A stretch of DNA of 12,398 bases from CAZJAD01 sp964543855 (GCA_964543855.1 CAZJAD010000067.1:1-12398), one strand, 5' to 3'; positions 1 to 7,348 are shown, counted from the stretch's first letter. The notes: generated from the sequence alone by a model not told the origin. Numbers and translations are program-made.

Positions 1-20
1 CACGCTTCCTTGAAGTAAGC

Positions 21-57
21 AAACGGGACAGACCAACCGTCTGTCCCGTTTCTTTTT
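21..57 (+). terminator. Rho-independent terminator of an upstream gene
   Basis: A perfect 13-bp stem is formed by positions 21-33 and 39-51 around a 5-base loop (CAACC), and is followed by CTTTTT ending at 57. The T tract lies only on the plus-strand 3' side, so this ends a plus-strand transcript entering from the left. A TAA at 16-18 could be the stop codon of that gene, but too little is visible to call it. Confidence 0.9.
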
Positions 58-230
58 GGCACTCCAGCTGGATCGGGCCTGTCGCTATCGTCAAATTGGC
101 GCTTGGATGCGACATTTGATTTTTCAGTGAAAATATGCTTAATTGTTTAGCGAGAGAGTCAGCGGCTGCAGGATTAGCGACTGAACCTGCGGGCCGCGAA
201 ATTCAAAGAAGCTAAGGAAGGAGTCCGCGC

Positions 231-836
231 ATGATACGCCGAATCGTTCTCTTCGCGCTGGTGGGGCTCTTAGCCCTTACGGTTCTCGGTTGTGCGAAGA
301 AGGTGGTCACTCGCATCAGCACCGAAGAAGTTGTAGACCTCTCAGGGCGATGGAACGACACCGACTCGCGACTTGTTTCTGAAGAAATGATTCGCGACGC
401 CCTCAGCGACACCTGGCTGACGGACTACATGACGACCTACGGTAAGAATCCGACGGTCATCGTGGGGGCCATCAAGAATCTCTCTGGAGAGCATATCGCC
501 ACTGGGACTTTCGTCGGCGATATTGAGCGGGAGTTCGTCAATTCGCGGAAGGTGGAGGTTGTTGCGAGCCGGGAAGAACGCGAGGGGATTCGCGACGAGC
601 GCGAGGATCAGCAGGCCAATGCCTCGATTGAGACTCTAAAGGACTTTGGCCGCGAGCACGGCGCCGATTACATGCTTATCGGGAAGATCAATGCCATCGA
701 GGATGTGGAAAAGAAGGAGAAGATTGTCTTCTACCAAGTTGACCTCACGCTGACGGATATCGAGACGAACGAGAAGGTCTGGCTCGGTCAGAAGAAAATT
801 AAGAAGTATGTCGCTCGGGCTCGGTACACCTACTGA
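231..836 (+). CDS. LpoB-like outer-membrane lipoprotein (putative PBP activator family)
   Basis: This 201-residue protein starts with a lipoprotein signal peptide: basic MIRR, a hydrophobic core, then a lipobox ending LTVLGC with the lipidated Cys at residue 21. The mature part matches the LpoB family: a VDLSGRWNDTDSRLV segment, then NPTVIVGAIKNLSGEHI, DIEREFVNS, an acidic/basic REEREGIRDEREDQQ stretch, GADYMLIGKI and a final EKVWLGQKKIKK. In Escherichia coli, LpoB is anchored in the outer membrane and stimulates the peptidoglycan synthase PBP1B from the periplasm. Whether this homologue does so is unknown, since no penicillin-binding protein gene is nearby. The start is supported by AAGGAAGGAG at 214-223, seven bases before the ATG. 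No following gene shares its strand, so it appears monocistronic. No convincing promoter is visible in 58-230. Confidence 0.88.
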   Translation: MIRRIVLFALVGLLALTVLGCAKKVVTRISTEEVVDLSGRWNDTDSRLVSEEMIRDALSDTWLTDYMTTYGKNPTVIVGAIKNLSGEHIATGTFVGDIEREFVNSRKVEVVASREEREGIRDEREDQQANASIETLKDFGREHGADYMLIGKINAIEDVEKKEKIVFYQVDLTLTDIETNEKVWLGQKKIKKYVARARYTY

Positions 837-882
837 CGCAGGGTGAGGACTGAATCCCGTCCGAGCTTCGTAGAGATGGCTC

Positions 883-1794
883 TCAGTGGTTTGCGTCGTA
901 ACCGATGTGGCCTGCCAGTGACAAAGCGGATGGGTCGTGAGAGGCGCAACGCTGCGCCGCGAGACTGAGGTTGCGTGTGGCATAGCAATAGACGCACTGG
1001 TGGCCACAAGTATCATACACGCCAATATCCTTGCTTATGGTGCAAAGGCATTCTTTTCTCTGACCGGGGTCCTTTTTCGTTGGGAATCTGCCTCCGAAGA
1101 GTCGCTGCAGACGCCGTCCGTCAATGCAGCTCCCGGCTGAGATTCCGGCCTTTTGCAGGTCGCGTTCTTCGGCACAGCTTTGAATCTCTATTGCATGCCG
1201 AGAAGCGATTTCGCGAAAACCTTCGGCCAGTGGGACGGCTCGTGCAGCCGTCTCCTCTGGGCCGAGAACCTCGAGATCATATTTTCGGAGTCCCGCCAGG
1301 CGCCGCGAGACGAAGCCGTAGAAATCCACAAAGCTGACAATCACCGTCCGAGTAAATCCCTCCAAACGCTCACTCAGTTTCTCGAAGCTATCAAGGTGAA
1401 ACGGTTCATCGGTTCGATTGCTGATGACAATCGGATCGTAGCGCCAGACAACTCTGTCCGCTCCGATTCTCCTGCTGACTTCCCGGAAGAGTTGAACGCG
1501 CTCTTCAAGCGGTGGAAGCTGCGTTTCGAGGGGCGGGCCGTAGGGTGTTACGGTATAGAGGAACATGAAACGATATCCCCGCGATACAATCTCATCGATG
1601 TGAGGCAGGAGAGTCCTGGGGTGTTTTGTCCAGAAGACGATGGCATCGACATCCTCGGCTGTCAGAGAAACGCGAGAGGCCACTTGGGGTTTCATGGGAT
1701 GCGGCACGATGCAGTAGCCCTCGCGGAGTCGGTTCATGAACCAGTCTCCATAGAAGGCTGGAATATCAGTTCGTCTGCTCGCGCTGATGATCAT
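883..1794 (-). CDS. DUF1848 family protein with C-terminal Fe-S-type cysteine cluster
   Basis: The 303-residue product opens with ISASRRTDIPAFYGDWF and carries VDAIVFWTKHP (residues about 49-59), FLYTVTPYG and VVWRYDPIV, all hallmarks of DUF1848. The C-terminus has C249 and C251, then C263, C267 and C270 in TCGHQCVYCYA, a CX3CX2C arrangement like that used by radical SAM enzymes to bind a 4Fe-4S cluster. In classical radical SAM proteins this motif is near the N-terminus, whereas in DUF1848 it is C-terminal. The biochemical function is unknown, and no signal peptide or membrane segment is visible, so it is probably cytoplasmic. The gene converges on the LpoB-like gene (46 bases between stops) and diverges from the cupin gene. 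The Shine-Dalgarno upstream of the ATG is weak. Confidence 0.9.
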   Translation of the reverse strand: MIISASRRTDIPAFYGDWFMNRLREGYCIVPHPMKPQVASRVSLTAEDVDAIVFWTKHPRTLLPHIDEIVSRGYRFMFLYTVTPYGPPLETQLPPLEERVQLFREVSRRIGADRVVWRYDPIVISNRTDEPFHLDSFEKLSERLEGFTRTVIVSFVDFYGFVSRRLAGLRKYDLEVLGPEETAARAVPLAEGFREIASRHAIEIQSCAEERDLQKAGISAGSCIDGRRLQRLFGGRFPTKKDPGQRKECLCTISKDIGVYDTCGHQCVYCYATRNLSLAAQRCASHDPSALSLAGHIGYDANH

Positions 1795-1858
1795 CGCTTT
1801 ACAGGGATTTCAGTCTGATTCTTCTGTCAGCGAGCCTATCCTGGAAGGAGGGTTTCTG

Positions 1859-2221
1859 ATGCTTGTTTCGTCGCTGAAGGACTGTCAGGAATTTGTTGCC
1901 GGAGACGGTACGCTCCTGTGTGAACTCCTGCATCCCGACAAACAGCCTGTCATCGTCGGATACAGTCTGGCTCATGCCCGCCTTGCACCCGGGAAAGCCT
2001 CGCTGAAGCACCGTTTGAGAAGCAGTGAGGTGTACTATGTTCTTCAGGGCCAGGGCCGGATGCATGTCGACGCCCAAGAGCGTCTCGTCAAGCCCGGCGA
2101 TGCTGTGTATATTCCCCCGGGTGCCCAGCAATATATTGAAAGCTTGGGTCCGGGAGAGTTAGCGTTCCTGTGCATTGTGGATCCGGCTTGGCGCGCTGAG
2201 GATGAGATCGTCGAGTCTTGA
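1859..2221 (+). CDS. Small single-domain cupin protein
   Basis: This 120-residue protein has one cupin beta-barrel. Motif 1 reads G45-KASLK-H51-R-L53-RSS-E57-VYYVLQ-G64, and motif 2 reads G80-DAVYI-P86-P-G88-AQ-Q91. Two of the four usual metal ligands are replaced: the second His of motif 1 is Leu53 and the motif 2 His is Gln91. His51 and Glu57 remain, so metal binding is uncertain. The function could be sugar or small-molecule binding, isomerisation or sensing. An in-frame upstream ATG at 1787 would overlap the divergent DUF1848 gene. The start at 1859 is preferred because GGAAGGAGGG (1843-1852) lies just before it and the cupin fold needs nothing upstream. The 3' end is six bases from the convergent EamA gene, with no terminator between them. 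Confidence 0.87.
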   Translation: MLVSSLKDCQEFVAGDGTLLCELLHPDKQPVIVGYSLAHARLAPGKASLKHRLRSSEVYYVLQGQGRMHVDAQERLVKPGDAVYIPPGAQQYIESLGPGELAFLCIVDPAWRAEDEIVES

Positions 2222-2227
2222 CTCTGC

Positions 2228-3124
2228 CTACTCTGCGTGTGAGGCGGCAGCGACGTGATGTGCCTTCTCCAAGACGGCGACAAGGATAGAAACCAAAACG
2301 ATCAGACCACCTATCATCGTCTGCAACGACGGGATTTCTCCCAGGAAAATGACCGCCAATATCGTTGCGCCGACCGGTTCACCGACAAGTGCGAGCGCCA
2401 CCAAATAGGCTCTCAAATAGCCGACCGAGTAATTGAACACCGTGTGCCCAATAAAAGTTGGCACGAGACCGAGAAGCAGAAGCGCTCTCCATGAGGCTAC
2501 ATCAAAGCCTATTAAGGGAACCGCAAAAACCGCCACGAGCAGAAGAAGATAAACGGAACTGGCAGATTTTACGGCGAACATGAACGGGAGAATCGGCGTG
2601 CGCTGGCGAAGTCTGCGCGCGCATAAGATGAAGGCGGCCATGAACAGTGCCGTGGCGAGTGCAAAGAGATTCCCTCTTAGGCTGATGTTTCCACCATGAG
2701 AAATCGAAATAATGGCGGCTCCGGCCATCGCACCAACCAGTCCTAAAGCGGCGCGAGCCGTCACTTTCTCCTTGATGAAGAGGTGTCCGAGAAAAGCGGT
2801 GAGAATCGGATGGGTGTTGACCAGAATGACCGACGCCGCAACAGATGTGAACTTAAGGCTCAGCACAAAGAAGATGTTGTGAATCGCACTGAAGGACGAT
2901 GCTGCACAAATGACTATCAAAGATTTCGCAGGTATGGCGCACCACTGCCGCCGGATAGCTGGAAACGCGAAGAAAGGTAGAAAGGCGATGGCGGAAATAG
3001 CGGTTCGCCAGAAGGTCACTGCCAATGGCGGCGCAGTAACTAATCGCACAAAGAGCGACGCCGTTGACACGGCCAAGACGCCTGGCAGCAGCGCGAGACG
3101 AGGATTGAGAGGGGGGCGATCCAT
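2228..3124 (-). CDS. EamA/DMT-family transporter (downstream copy)
   Basis: This 298-residue integral membrane protein has about ten hydrophobic helices arranged as two EamA repeats (roughly residues 10-143 and 150-283). Family hallmarks include FWRTAISAIAFLPFF in the first repeat and GHTVFNYSVGYLRAYLVALALVGEPVGA plus FLGEIPSLQTMIGG in the second. Drug/metabolite transporters of this superfamily export or import amino acids, nucleotides or other small metabolites; the substrate here cannot be read from sequence. It aligns without gaps for about 290 residues with the gene immediately upstream, at about 60% identity by eye, so the two arose by tandem duplication. The ATG at 3124 has AAGGA upstream, and 36 bases separate it from the preceding stop, consistent with co-transcription. 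It is the last gene of the minus-strand cluster. Confidence 0.92.
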   Translation of the reverse strand: MDRPPLNPRLALLPGVLAVSTASLFVRLVTAPPLAVTFWRTAISAIAFLPFFAFPAIRRQWCAIPAKSLIVICAASSFSAIHNIFFVLSLKFTSVAASVILVNTHPILTAFLGHLFIKEKVTARAALGLVGAMAGAAIISISHGGNISLRGNLFALATALFMAAFILCARRLRQRTPILPFMFAVKSASSVYLLLLVAVFAVPLIGFDVASWRALLLLGLVPTFIGHTVFNYSVGYLRAYLVALALVGEPVGATILAVIFLGEIPSLQTMIGGLIVLVSILVAVLEKAHHVAAASHAE

Positions 3125-3160
3125 TAGATCCTTCGTGAGTTTGTCGGTTCTTCTCTATGT

Positions 3161-4051
3161 TCAATCCGCAATGGCGCTGGGAAGGACTTCTTTTTCGTAG
3201 ACTGCGTAGAGAATCGAAGCCAAGACAATCACACCCCCAATGACCGTTTGCCAAGGTGGAATCTCTCCCAAAAATATGGCCGCCAGAAACGTCGCGCCGA
3301 CTGGCTCACCAACAATGGCGAGACTCACCAGATAAGCCTTTATGTAACCGACGGAATAGGTCAGCAGTGTATGCCCAATGAAAGTCGGTACAAGGCCGAG
3401 TAGGAGCAGCGCCTTCCAGGAATCCGCATCGAAACCACTTAGGGGCACCGAGAAGATTTGCGCAAATAGAAAAAGATATACGACGCTGCCCAGATGTACT
3501 GTGAATTGGAATGGAAAGAGCGGCGTATGTTCCCGGAGTTTGCGGGCACACAACACAAAGGTGGCTACGGTTATGGCGGCAGCAATTGCAAGTAGATTTC
3601 CTTTTAGTGTTGTGTTTCCGCCGTGAGGAAGAGAGATGAGCACAGCTCCCGTCATCGCACCGATGAGCCCCAGGACAGCCCGCTTGGATACAGCTTCCCG
3701 TATGAAAATAGCCCCGAGGAATGCTGTGAAAATCGGCTGTGAGCAAGTCAGGACCGTCGAGGCTGCAACGGAGGTGTAGCTGAGGCTCGTGATGAAGAGG
3801 ATGTTGTGTACCGCGATGATGAATGTCGCGCCGCAGACTGCCAGAAAGGTCTTGGCGGACAGGCCGCGCCATTGCCGACGGATGGCGGGAAACGCGAAGA
3901 AGGGCAGAAAGGCAATTCCGGCGATGGCGGCTCGCCAGAAAGCTGCGGCTATGGGAGGTACATCAGCAAGGCGTATGAAGAGGGACGAGGTCGCGACGGC
4001 CAGAACAGCCGGCAGCAGGACGAGACGCGGACTGACGGGTGGATGCTCCAT
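3161..4051 (-). CDS. EamA/DMT-family transporter (upstream copy)
   Basis: This 296-residue protein has about ten membrane helices in two EamA repeats (roughly residues 10-143 and 150-283). Shared landmarks with its neighbour include FFAFPAIRRQW (51-61), ALLLLGLVPTFIGHT (214-228) and LVGEP/IVGEP followed by VGAT. The two copies differ most in the segment just after FFAFPAIRRQW and in the helices near residues 60-85 and 183-200, where substrate choice could have diverged. The ATG at 4051 is preceded by AAGGTGA with a short spacer. Only 15 bases separate it from the stop of the MFS gene, so the three transporters look like one operon. The substrate is not determinable from sequence. Confidence 0.92.
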   Translation of the reverse strand: MEHPPVSPRLVLLPAVLAVATSSLFIRLADVPPIAAAFWRAAIAGIAFLPFFAFPAIRRQWRGLSAKTFLAVCGATFIIAVHNILFITSLSYTSVAASTVLTCSQPIFTAFLGAIFIREAVSKRAVLGLIGAMTGAVLISLPHGGNTTLKGNLLAIAAAITVATFVLCARKLREHTPLFPFQFTVHLGSVVYLFLFAQIFSVPLSGFDADSWKALLLLGLVPTFIGHTLLTYSVGYIKAYLVSLAIVGEPVGATFLAAIFLGEIPPWQTVIGGVIVLASILYAVYEKEVLPSAIAD

Positions 4052-4066
4052 TTATCACCTTGCCGA

Positions 4067-5389
4067 CTATTTTTTCTGCTGCCGAGCTTTCGGGTAAGCG
4101 TTCCAGATTCGGATAGCCTGAGCAAGGCCAATGATAGCGAAGGGCACAAGAAATGGTGGCCAGTAGTTCCAGTTCTGGGTCGTCAGAAAACCGAGGCACA
4201 GGGACTGCACGCCCGTTCCCAAATAGACGAATCCGTCAATGAGGCCCACGGCTGTGGCGGCAGCTCGCCGGCCGCCGAAGTCCATTGTCGACGTGCCCGA
4301 GAGCATCCCGTGTGTTCCAATGACACACAGGGACATGAAGGCGACGATTACCCCGAGAATATAGGGATTGAGGTCGAGCACGAAAGCCATGGCAATGGTC
4401 GCGCCGAGCATTGAGCCGTAAAGCAGCGCGGCTACGGGTCCGCGTCGCGAACCAAAGACCTTGTCAGAGACGATTCCGGCGAGAAGCCCACCAATGACTC
4501 CCGCCAGCATGAGAATCAAACCCCAATTCTCGCGGAGGAAGTGCTCGGGCGAGAGTTGGAGCTGCTCCTTGGCAAAGATGGGGTACCAGTGCATGATTCC
4601 GTTTCGCAGGACGCCTGTGCAGAATTCAATCGTGGCGATGGTGATAATGATCTTGTCGGTCAGAATCCGTTTCAGAATCTCTCCCAAGTGGAAAGGCTTG
4701 TCCTCTTCTCCGGAAGAAGCATCGCCGGTATCAAAGTCCTGGAATCCAGCCTGACTGGGCCGATCGCGCAAAACAAAGATGTCCAAGATGAAGAAGGCAG
4801 TCAAGATGGCGGCCGGAACAAAAAACACCCACCAAGTCTGGTCAATTGTCGTGCCTTCAATGCCGAGGAGATTGCGCAGAAATATCTGGGCGAAATTCAG
4901 ATGAGTCTCCACATGAGCTTTGGTTGCCTGAACGACAGCAAAGCCCCAGTCGAAGGCAAAGTAGATTCCCAGTGAGATGAGGACCCCAAAGATACCTCCG
5001 AACACGCCGCGCTCGCGCACATGGAACCACGATGCATTCACTTTCACGATCGCGACGGCTCCAAAGCTCTGGAAGTACATGTTCGCGGCATAGATGATGG
5101 AGAAGATGACAGCCGTGTTGATGGCGAGCTTCTGGAGAAGGAGGGAATAGGTGAGGATGCCCATCAGGACATTCATGGCTGCAGAGCCGATTGCGCCGAT
5201 GAGGATCGCTTTCTTCCCTCCGATTCTGTCGGTCAGGGGACCATTGATGAGGAAGGCAATCGCGTAGGTGATTGTTCCCGCAGCAAAGATAATCCCAAAC
5301 TGCTCTTTGGTCATGAGCTCGCCCAACGCGTTCTTGGCGACGGTCAGATTGTAGCGGCCCATATAGAGGAAGGCGTAGGTCAGCCCGAG
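4067..5389 (-). CDS. MFS organophosphate:phosphate antiporter (OPA/GlpT-like), 5' end lost in a gap
   Basis: The 440 visible residues start within the first membrane helix (LGLTYAFLYMGRYNLTVAKNAL) and run to a normal stop, so only a short N-terminus is missing in the gap at 5390-5489. The order matches GlpT of E. coli: GRYNLT aligns with the VRKNFA segment carrying Arg45, and GVLRNGIMHWYP aligns with LLRYGILDWSP carrying Arg269. Both phosphate-contacting arginines are therefore kept. The SDKVFGSRRG loop is also shared. The segment matching GlpT His165 reads FGVLISLG, so that His appears replaced by a hydrophobic residue. This points to an organic phosphate substrate that may differ from glycerol-3-phosphate. 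It is the first recognisable gene of the minus-strand transporter cluster. Assignment to the OPA family is firm; the substrate is not. Confidence 0.87.
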   Translation of the reverse strand, partial: LGLTYAFLYMGRYNLTVAKNALGELMTKEQFGIIFAAGTITYAIAFLINGPLTDRIGGKKAILIGAIGSAAMNVLMGILTYSLLLQKLAINTAVIFSIIYAANMYFQSFGAVAIVKVNASWFHVRERGVFGGIFGVLISLGIYFAFDWGFAVVQATKAHVETHLNFAQIFLRNLLGIEGTTIDQTWWVFFVPAAILTAFFILDIFVLRDRPSQAGFQDFDTGDASSGEEDKPFHLGEILKRILTDKIIITIATIEFCTGVLRNGIMHWYPIFAKEQLQLSPEHFLRENWGLILMLAGVIGGLLAGIVSDKVFGSRRGPVAALLYGSMLGATIAMAFVLDLNPYILGVIVAFMSLCVIGTHGMLSGTSTMDFGGRRAAATAVGLIDGFVYLGTGVQSLCLGFLTTQNWNYWPPFLVPFAIIGLAQAIRIWNAYPKARQQKK

Positions 5390-5489
5390 NNNNNNNNNNN
5401 NNNNNNNNNNNNNNNNNNNNNNNNNNNNNNNNNNNNNNNNNNNNNNNNNNNNNNNNNNNNNNNNNNNNNNNNNNNNNNNNNNNNNNNNN
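5390..5489. other. Assembly gap (100 N)
   Basis: This exact 100-base N run is a scaffold placeholder. It removes the 5' end of the MFS transporter gene and possibly the body of another minus-strand gene that starts to its right. The true length is unknown. Confidence 0.98.
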
Positions 5490-5584
5490 GTCCGCTGGAT
5501 CCTCACGATGCGGAAGCCCGAGGTCGCACATCGTGCGGGTGTGAAGTCGATAGTGAAAAGTAGAAGAAAAATCCATATAATCAA
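5490..5584 (-). CDS. Possible N-terminus of an exported protein entering the gap
   Basis: On the minus strand, a TTG at 5584 opens a frame reading (M)IIWIFLLLFTIDF followed by TPARCATSGFRIVRIQR up to the gap. The start resembles a signal peptide, and the codons nearest the gap have GC-rich third positions as in coding DNA. It joins the MFS frame only if the gap is 100 bases or another compatible length. A further hydrophobic segment before MFS helix 1 is not expected in the OPA family, so this is more likely a separate gene or chance. There is no good Shine-Dalgarno before the TTG. The call is weak. Confidence 0.25.
5553..5581 (+). promoter_or_regulatory. Candidate sigma70-like promoter for the LVIVD protein gene
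   Basis: GTGAAA (5553-5558) and a perfect TATAAT (5576-5581) are 17 bases apart on the plus strand. The only plus-strand gene downstream starts at 5744, which would give an untranslated leader of about 155 bases. The rest of 5582-5743 holds no other gene or structure that I recognise. The -35 match is only moderate. Confidence 0.35.
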
Positions 5585-5743
5585 GTCATAGAGTGCCCTT
5601 GCTCATCGTCGAAAGAATCCGCGGTAGTGAGTTGCAAATGCGTGAAAAGTTTCTTACCTTGCACCAAGGGAAATCCCGCACCTATCCCGAAAACAAACAG
5701 TGGGATGGGCCATGGTTGTCAGCAGATGTGGAGGGACATAGAC

Positions 5744-6997
5744 ATGCAGTGTGGCCGTGAAAATCGAGGAAGATTTCGCCGGGTGTCGGCGGGAGCAGTT
5801 TTTCTGCTGGCATGCCAACTCACCCTCACACCCATTCACGGAATGGAAGTGCTGGGGTCCCTTGCTTTGTCCAATCGCAGAGGCGTGGCGGTACAGGACA
5901 CGGTCGCTTTCGCTGTGGGCAACACGAATTTGACAGCGGTCTCAATCGCCCGGCCGCGTTTTCCTTCGACCTTGGGTCAATTGGAACTGGGTATGACGCT
6001 GCAGGCCGTTGATGTTCAGGGGGATTTCGCCTATTGCGCAGGGGGTGCCAACGGTTTCGCTGTCGTGAATGTGTCCAATCCCCGAGCACCTTATTGGGTC
6101 CATACAACTTCGCTGACCGGTGCGTGTCTTGATGTTGCCGTGGAAGACACGATCCTCGCCGTGGCAATAGGCACGGCGGTCGTTATCGTGGGTGTGCGGA
6201 ATCCATCGACGCCACATGTACTAGGGAGTTATGCCCACGCGGCCAATTCCGTCGCGTTGCATTGGTCTGCTCATCGCGTTTATGTTGGAGGGAGCACGAA
6301 CGGCATCATCGAACTCGACATCACCGATCCTGCCCATCCGCAGTGGCGTTCGCAGTTTGGGGCGGGTCAGCCCGCCACTCCGGTCGCCTATTCGGCGCCT
6401 TATGTCGATGCGGCCCGCAGTGCGACAGTATACACATTGAGAGCGAGTCCACTCGGCCAAGCGGGAGCTTTCGAAGCCGCAGCCGCCATACGCGCTGTCA
6501 GCCAAGGAAGGGGCTACGAGAGCCTTGTCGGATTGGCGAACGGAGATGTCATCCACCTTGATGAAACAGAAATGCCGCCTGATCAAGTGGGCTCGGTCAG
6601 TGTCGGAGCTGAAGTCCGGCGCATCGATACCGGGATCGTCGATTCGCAGGATCTGGCCGTCGTCGCCACCGCTGACGGTGTCACCATCGTGGGATACGAT
6701 CCGGTTTCCTCTGTCGAGGAGCCGCGTTGGCACCCTGCTCCTTCGGGCTTTCAAATTTCGGCCTATCCGAATCCATTCAACACCTCGGTCAGGCTGAAAG
6801 TTGTCGGTGCGAAGAATGGATGGCACACCTTTGAGGTATTTGATGTGACCGGCAGGAGAGTCAGCACTCAACCCATTCATATCTCCGGCTTGTCCGAACT
6901 CACTTTCGAACCGGTGTCACTGGCAACAGGGATTTACATTGCCCGAGTGACGGGCGCGTCAGGAAGTGCATTGACGCGGCTTGTCTTCATGAAGTAA
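5744..6997 (+). CDS. Secreted LVIVD-repeat beta-propeller protein with C-terminal T9SS-type sorting domain
   Basis: From the ATG at 5744 the protein has 417 residues. It begins with a signal peptide: basic RENRGRFRR, a hydrophobic VSAGAVFLLACQLTLT core, and likely cleavage near PIHG. Several repeats of about 40 residues follow, with LVIVD-like signatures such as GDFAYCAGGANGFAVVNVSNPRAP and GGSTNGIIELDITDPAHPQW, which usually build a beta-propeller. A C-terminal domain from residue about 337 contains YPNPFN (341-346), FEVFDVTGRRV and GIYIARVTG, ending LVFMK. This is the pattern of type IX secretion (Por) type A or FlgD-like sorting domains. The likely location is the cell surface or outside the cell. 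GGAGGG at 5730-5735 decides the start; in-frame ATGs at 5627 and 5705 would put non-signal residues ahead of the signal peptide. The ligand is unknown. Confidence 0.83.
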   Translation: MQCGRENRGRFRRVSAGAVFLLACQLTLTPIHGMEVLGSLALSNRRGVAVQDTVAFAVGNTNLTAVSIARPRFPSTLGQLELGMTLQAVDVQGDFAYCAGGANGFAVVNVSNPRAPYWVHTTSLTGACLDVAVEDTILAVAIGTAVVIVGVRNPSTPHVLGSYAHAANSVALHWSAHRVYVGGSTNGIIELDITDPAHPQWRSQFGAGQPATPVAYSAPYVDAARSATVYTLRASPLGQAGAFEAAAAIRAVSQGRGYESLVGLANGDVIHLDETEMPPDQVGSVSVGAEVRRIDTGIVDSQDLAVVATADGVTIVGYDPVSSVEEPRWHPAPSGFQISAYPNPFNTSVRLKVVGAKNGWHTFEVFDVTGRRVSTQPIHISGLSELTFEPVSLATGIYIARVTGASGSALTRLVFMK

Positions 6998-7060
6998 GGG
7001 CGTCCACGGCATTTTTCTGATAACCGCAGACTCGGGTCTCTTACACTCTGGAGCGTGGAG

Positions 7061-7248
7061 ATGAAAGCACTTCTGTATTATGTTGTTCAGGCTTTCCTCT
7101 ATTACATTGCGTGCCATCTGTTGACGCGAAAGCACGAGCATGTGCCCGGCGTCATTCGGCTGTTCATCACGGTTGTTCTCATGGCAGCCGTTGGTGGGTT
7201 CCTTGGCTGGTCTCTGGGTCACGGCTGGCTGACGAATGTCCTGATTCT
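7061..7248 (+). CDS. N-terminal part of a small membrane protein, cut by a gap
   Basis: The visible 62 residues begin MKALLYYVVQAFLYYIACHLL, a membrane helix with many aromatics, then a short polar loop TRKHEHVPGV, then a second hydrophobic stretch (LFITVVLMAAVGGFLGWSLG). The frame is open up to the gap at 7249-7348. GGAG at 7050-7053, seven bases before the ATG, supports this start; an in-frame GTG at 7055 is less well placed. No family is recognised. It begins 63 bases after the LVIVD gene on the same strand. Sequence after the gap is soluble-looking and probably belongs to another gene. Confidence 0.6.
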
Positions 7249-7348
7249 NNNNNNNNNNNNNNNNNNNNNNNNNNNNNNNNNNNNNNNNNNNNNNNNNNNN
7301 NNNNNNNNNNNNNNNNNNNNNNNNNNNNNNNNNNNNNNNNNNNNNNNN
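7249..7348. other. Assembly gap (100 N)
   Basis: This exact 100-base N run separates the start of a membrane protein gene from the 3' part of an unrelated-looking gene. The missing sequence must contain one stop and one start unless the two parts are one protein. Its true length is unknown and could be well over 100 bases. Confidence 0.98.

Noticed and set aside
103..144. Possible promoter upstream of the LpoB-like gene (TTGGAT, TTGATT and TATGCT elements)
   Set aside because: No pair of elements has both acceptable matches and a 16-18 base spacer.
1153..1818. Long plus-strand open frame (221 codons) opposite the DUF1848 gene
   Set aside because: Its product has no recognisable domain and it lies wholly antisense to a clear DUF1848 coding sequence with conserved motifs.
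3306..3872. Minus-strand frame of 188 codons inside the upstream EamA gene
   Set aside because: It is another frame of the same strand within a gene with continuous homology to its paralog; the Cys/His/Ser-rich product is not protein-like.
3806..4414. Plus-strand open frame of 202 codons across the EamA and MFS genes
   Set aside because: It is antisense to two strongly supported transporters, and its composition is typical of a shadow frame (Arg/Gly/Glu-rich, no fold).
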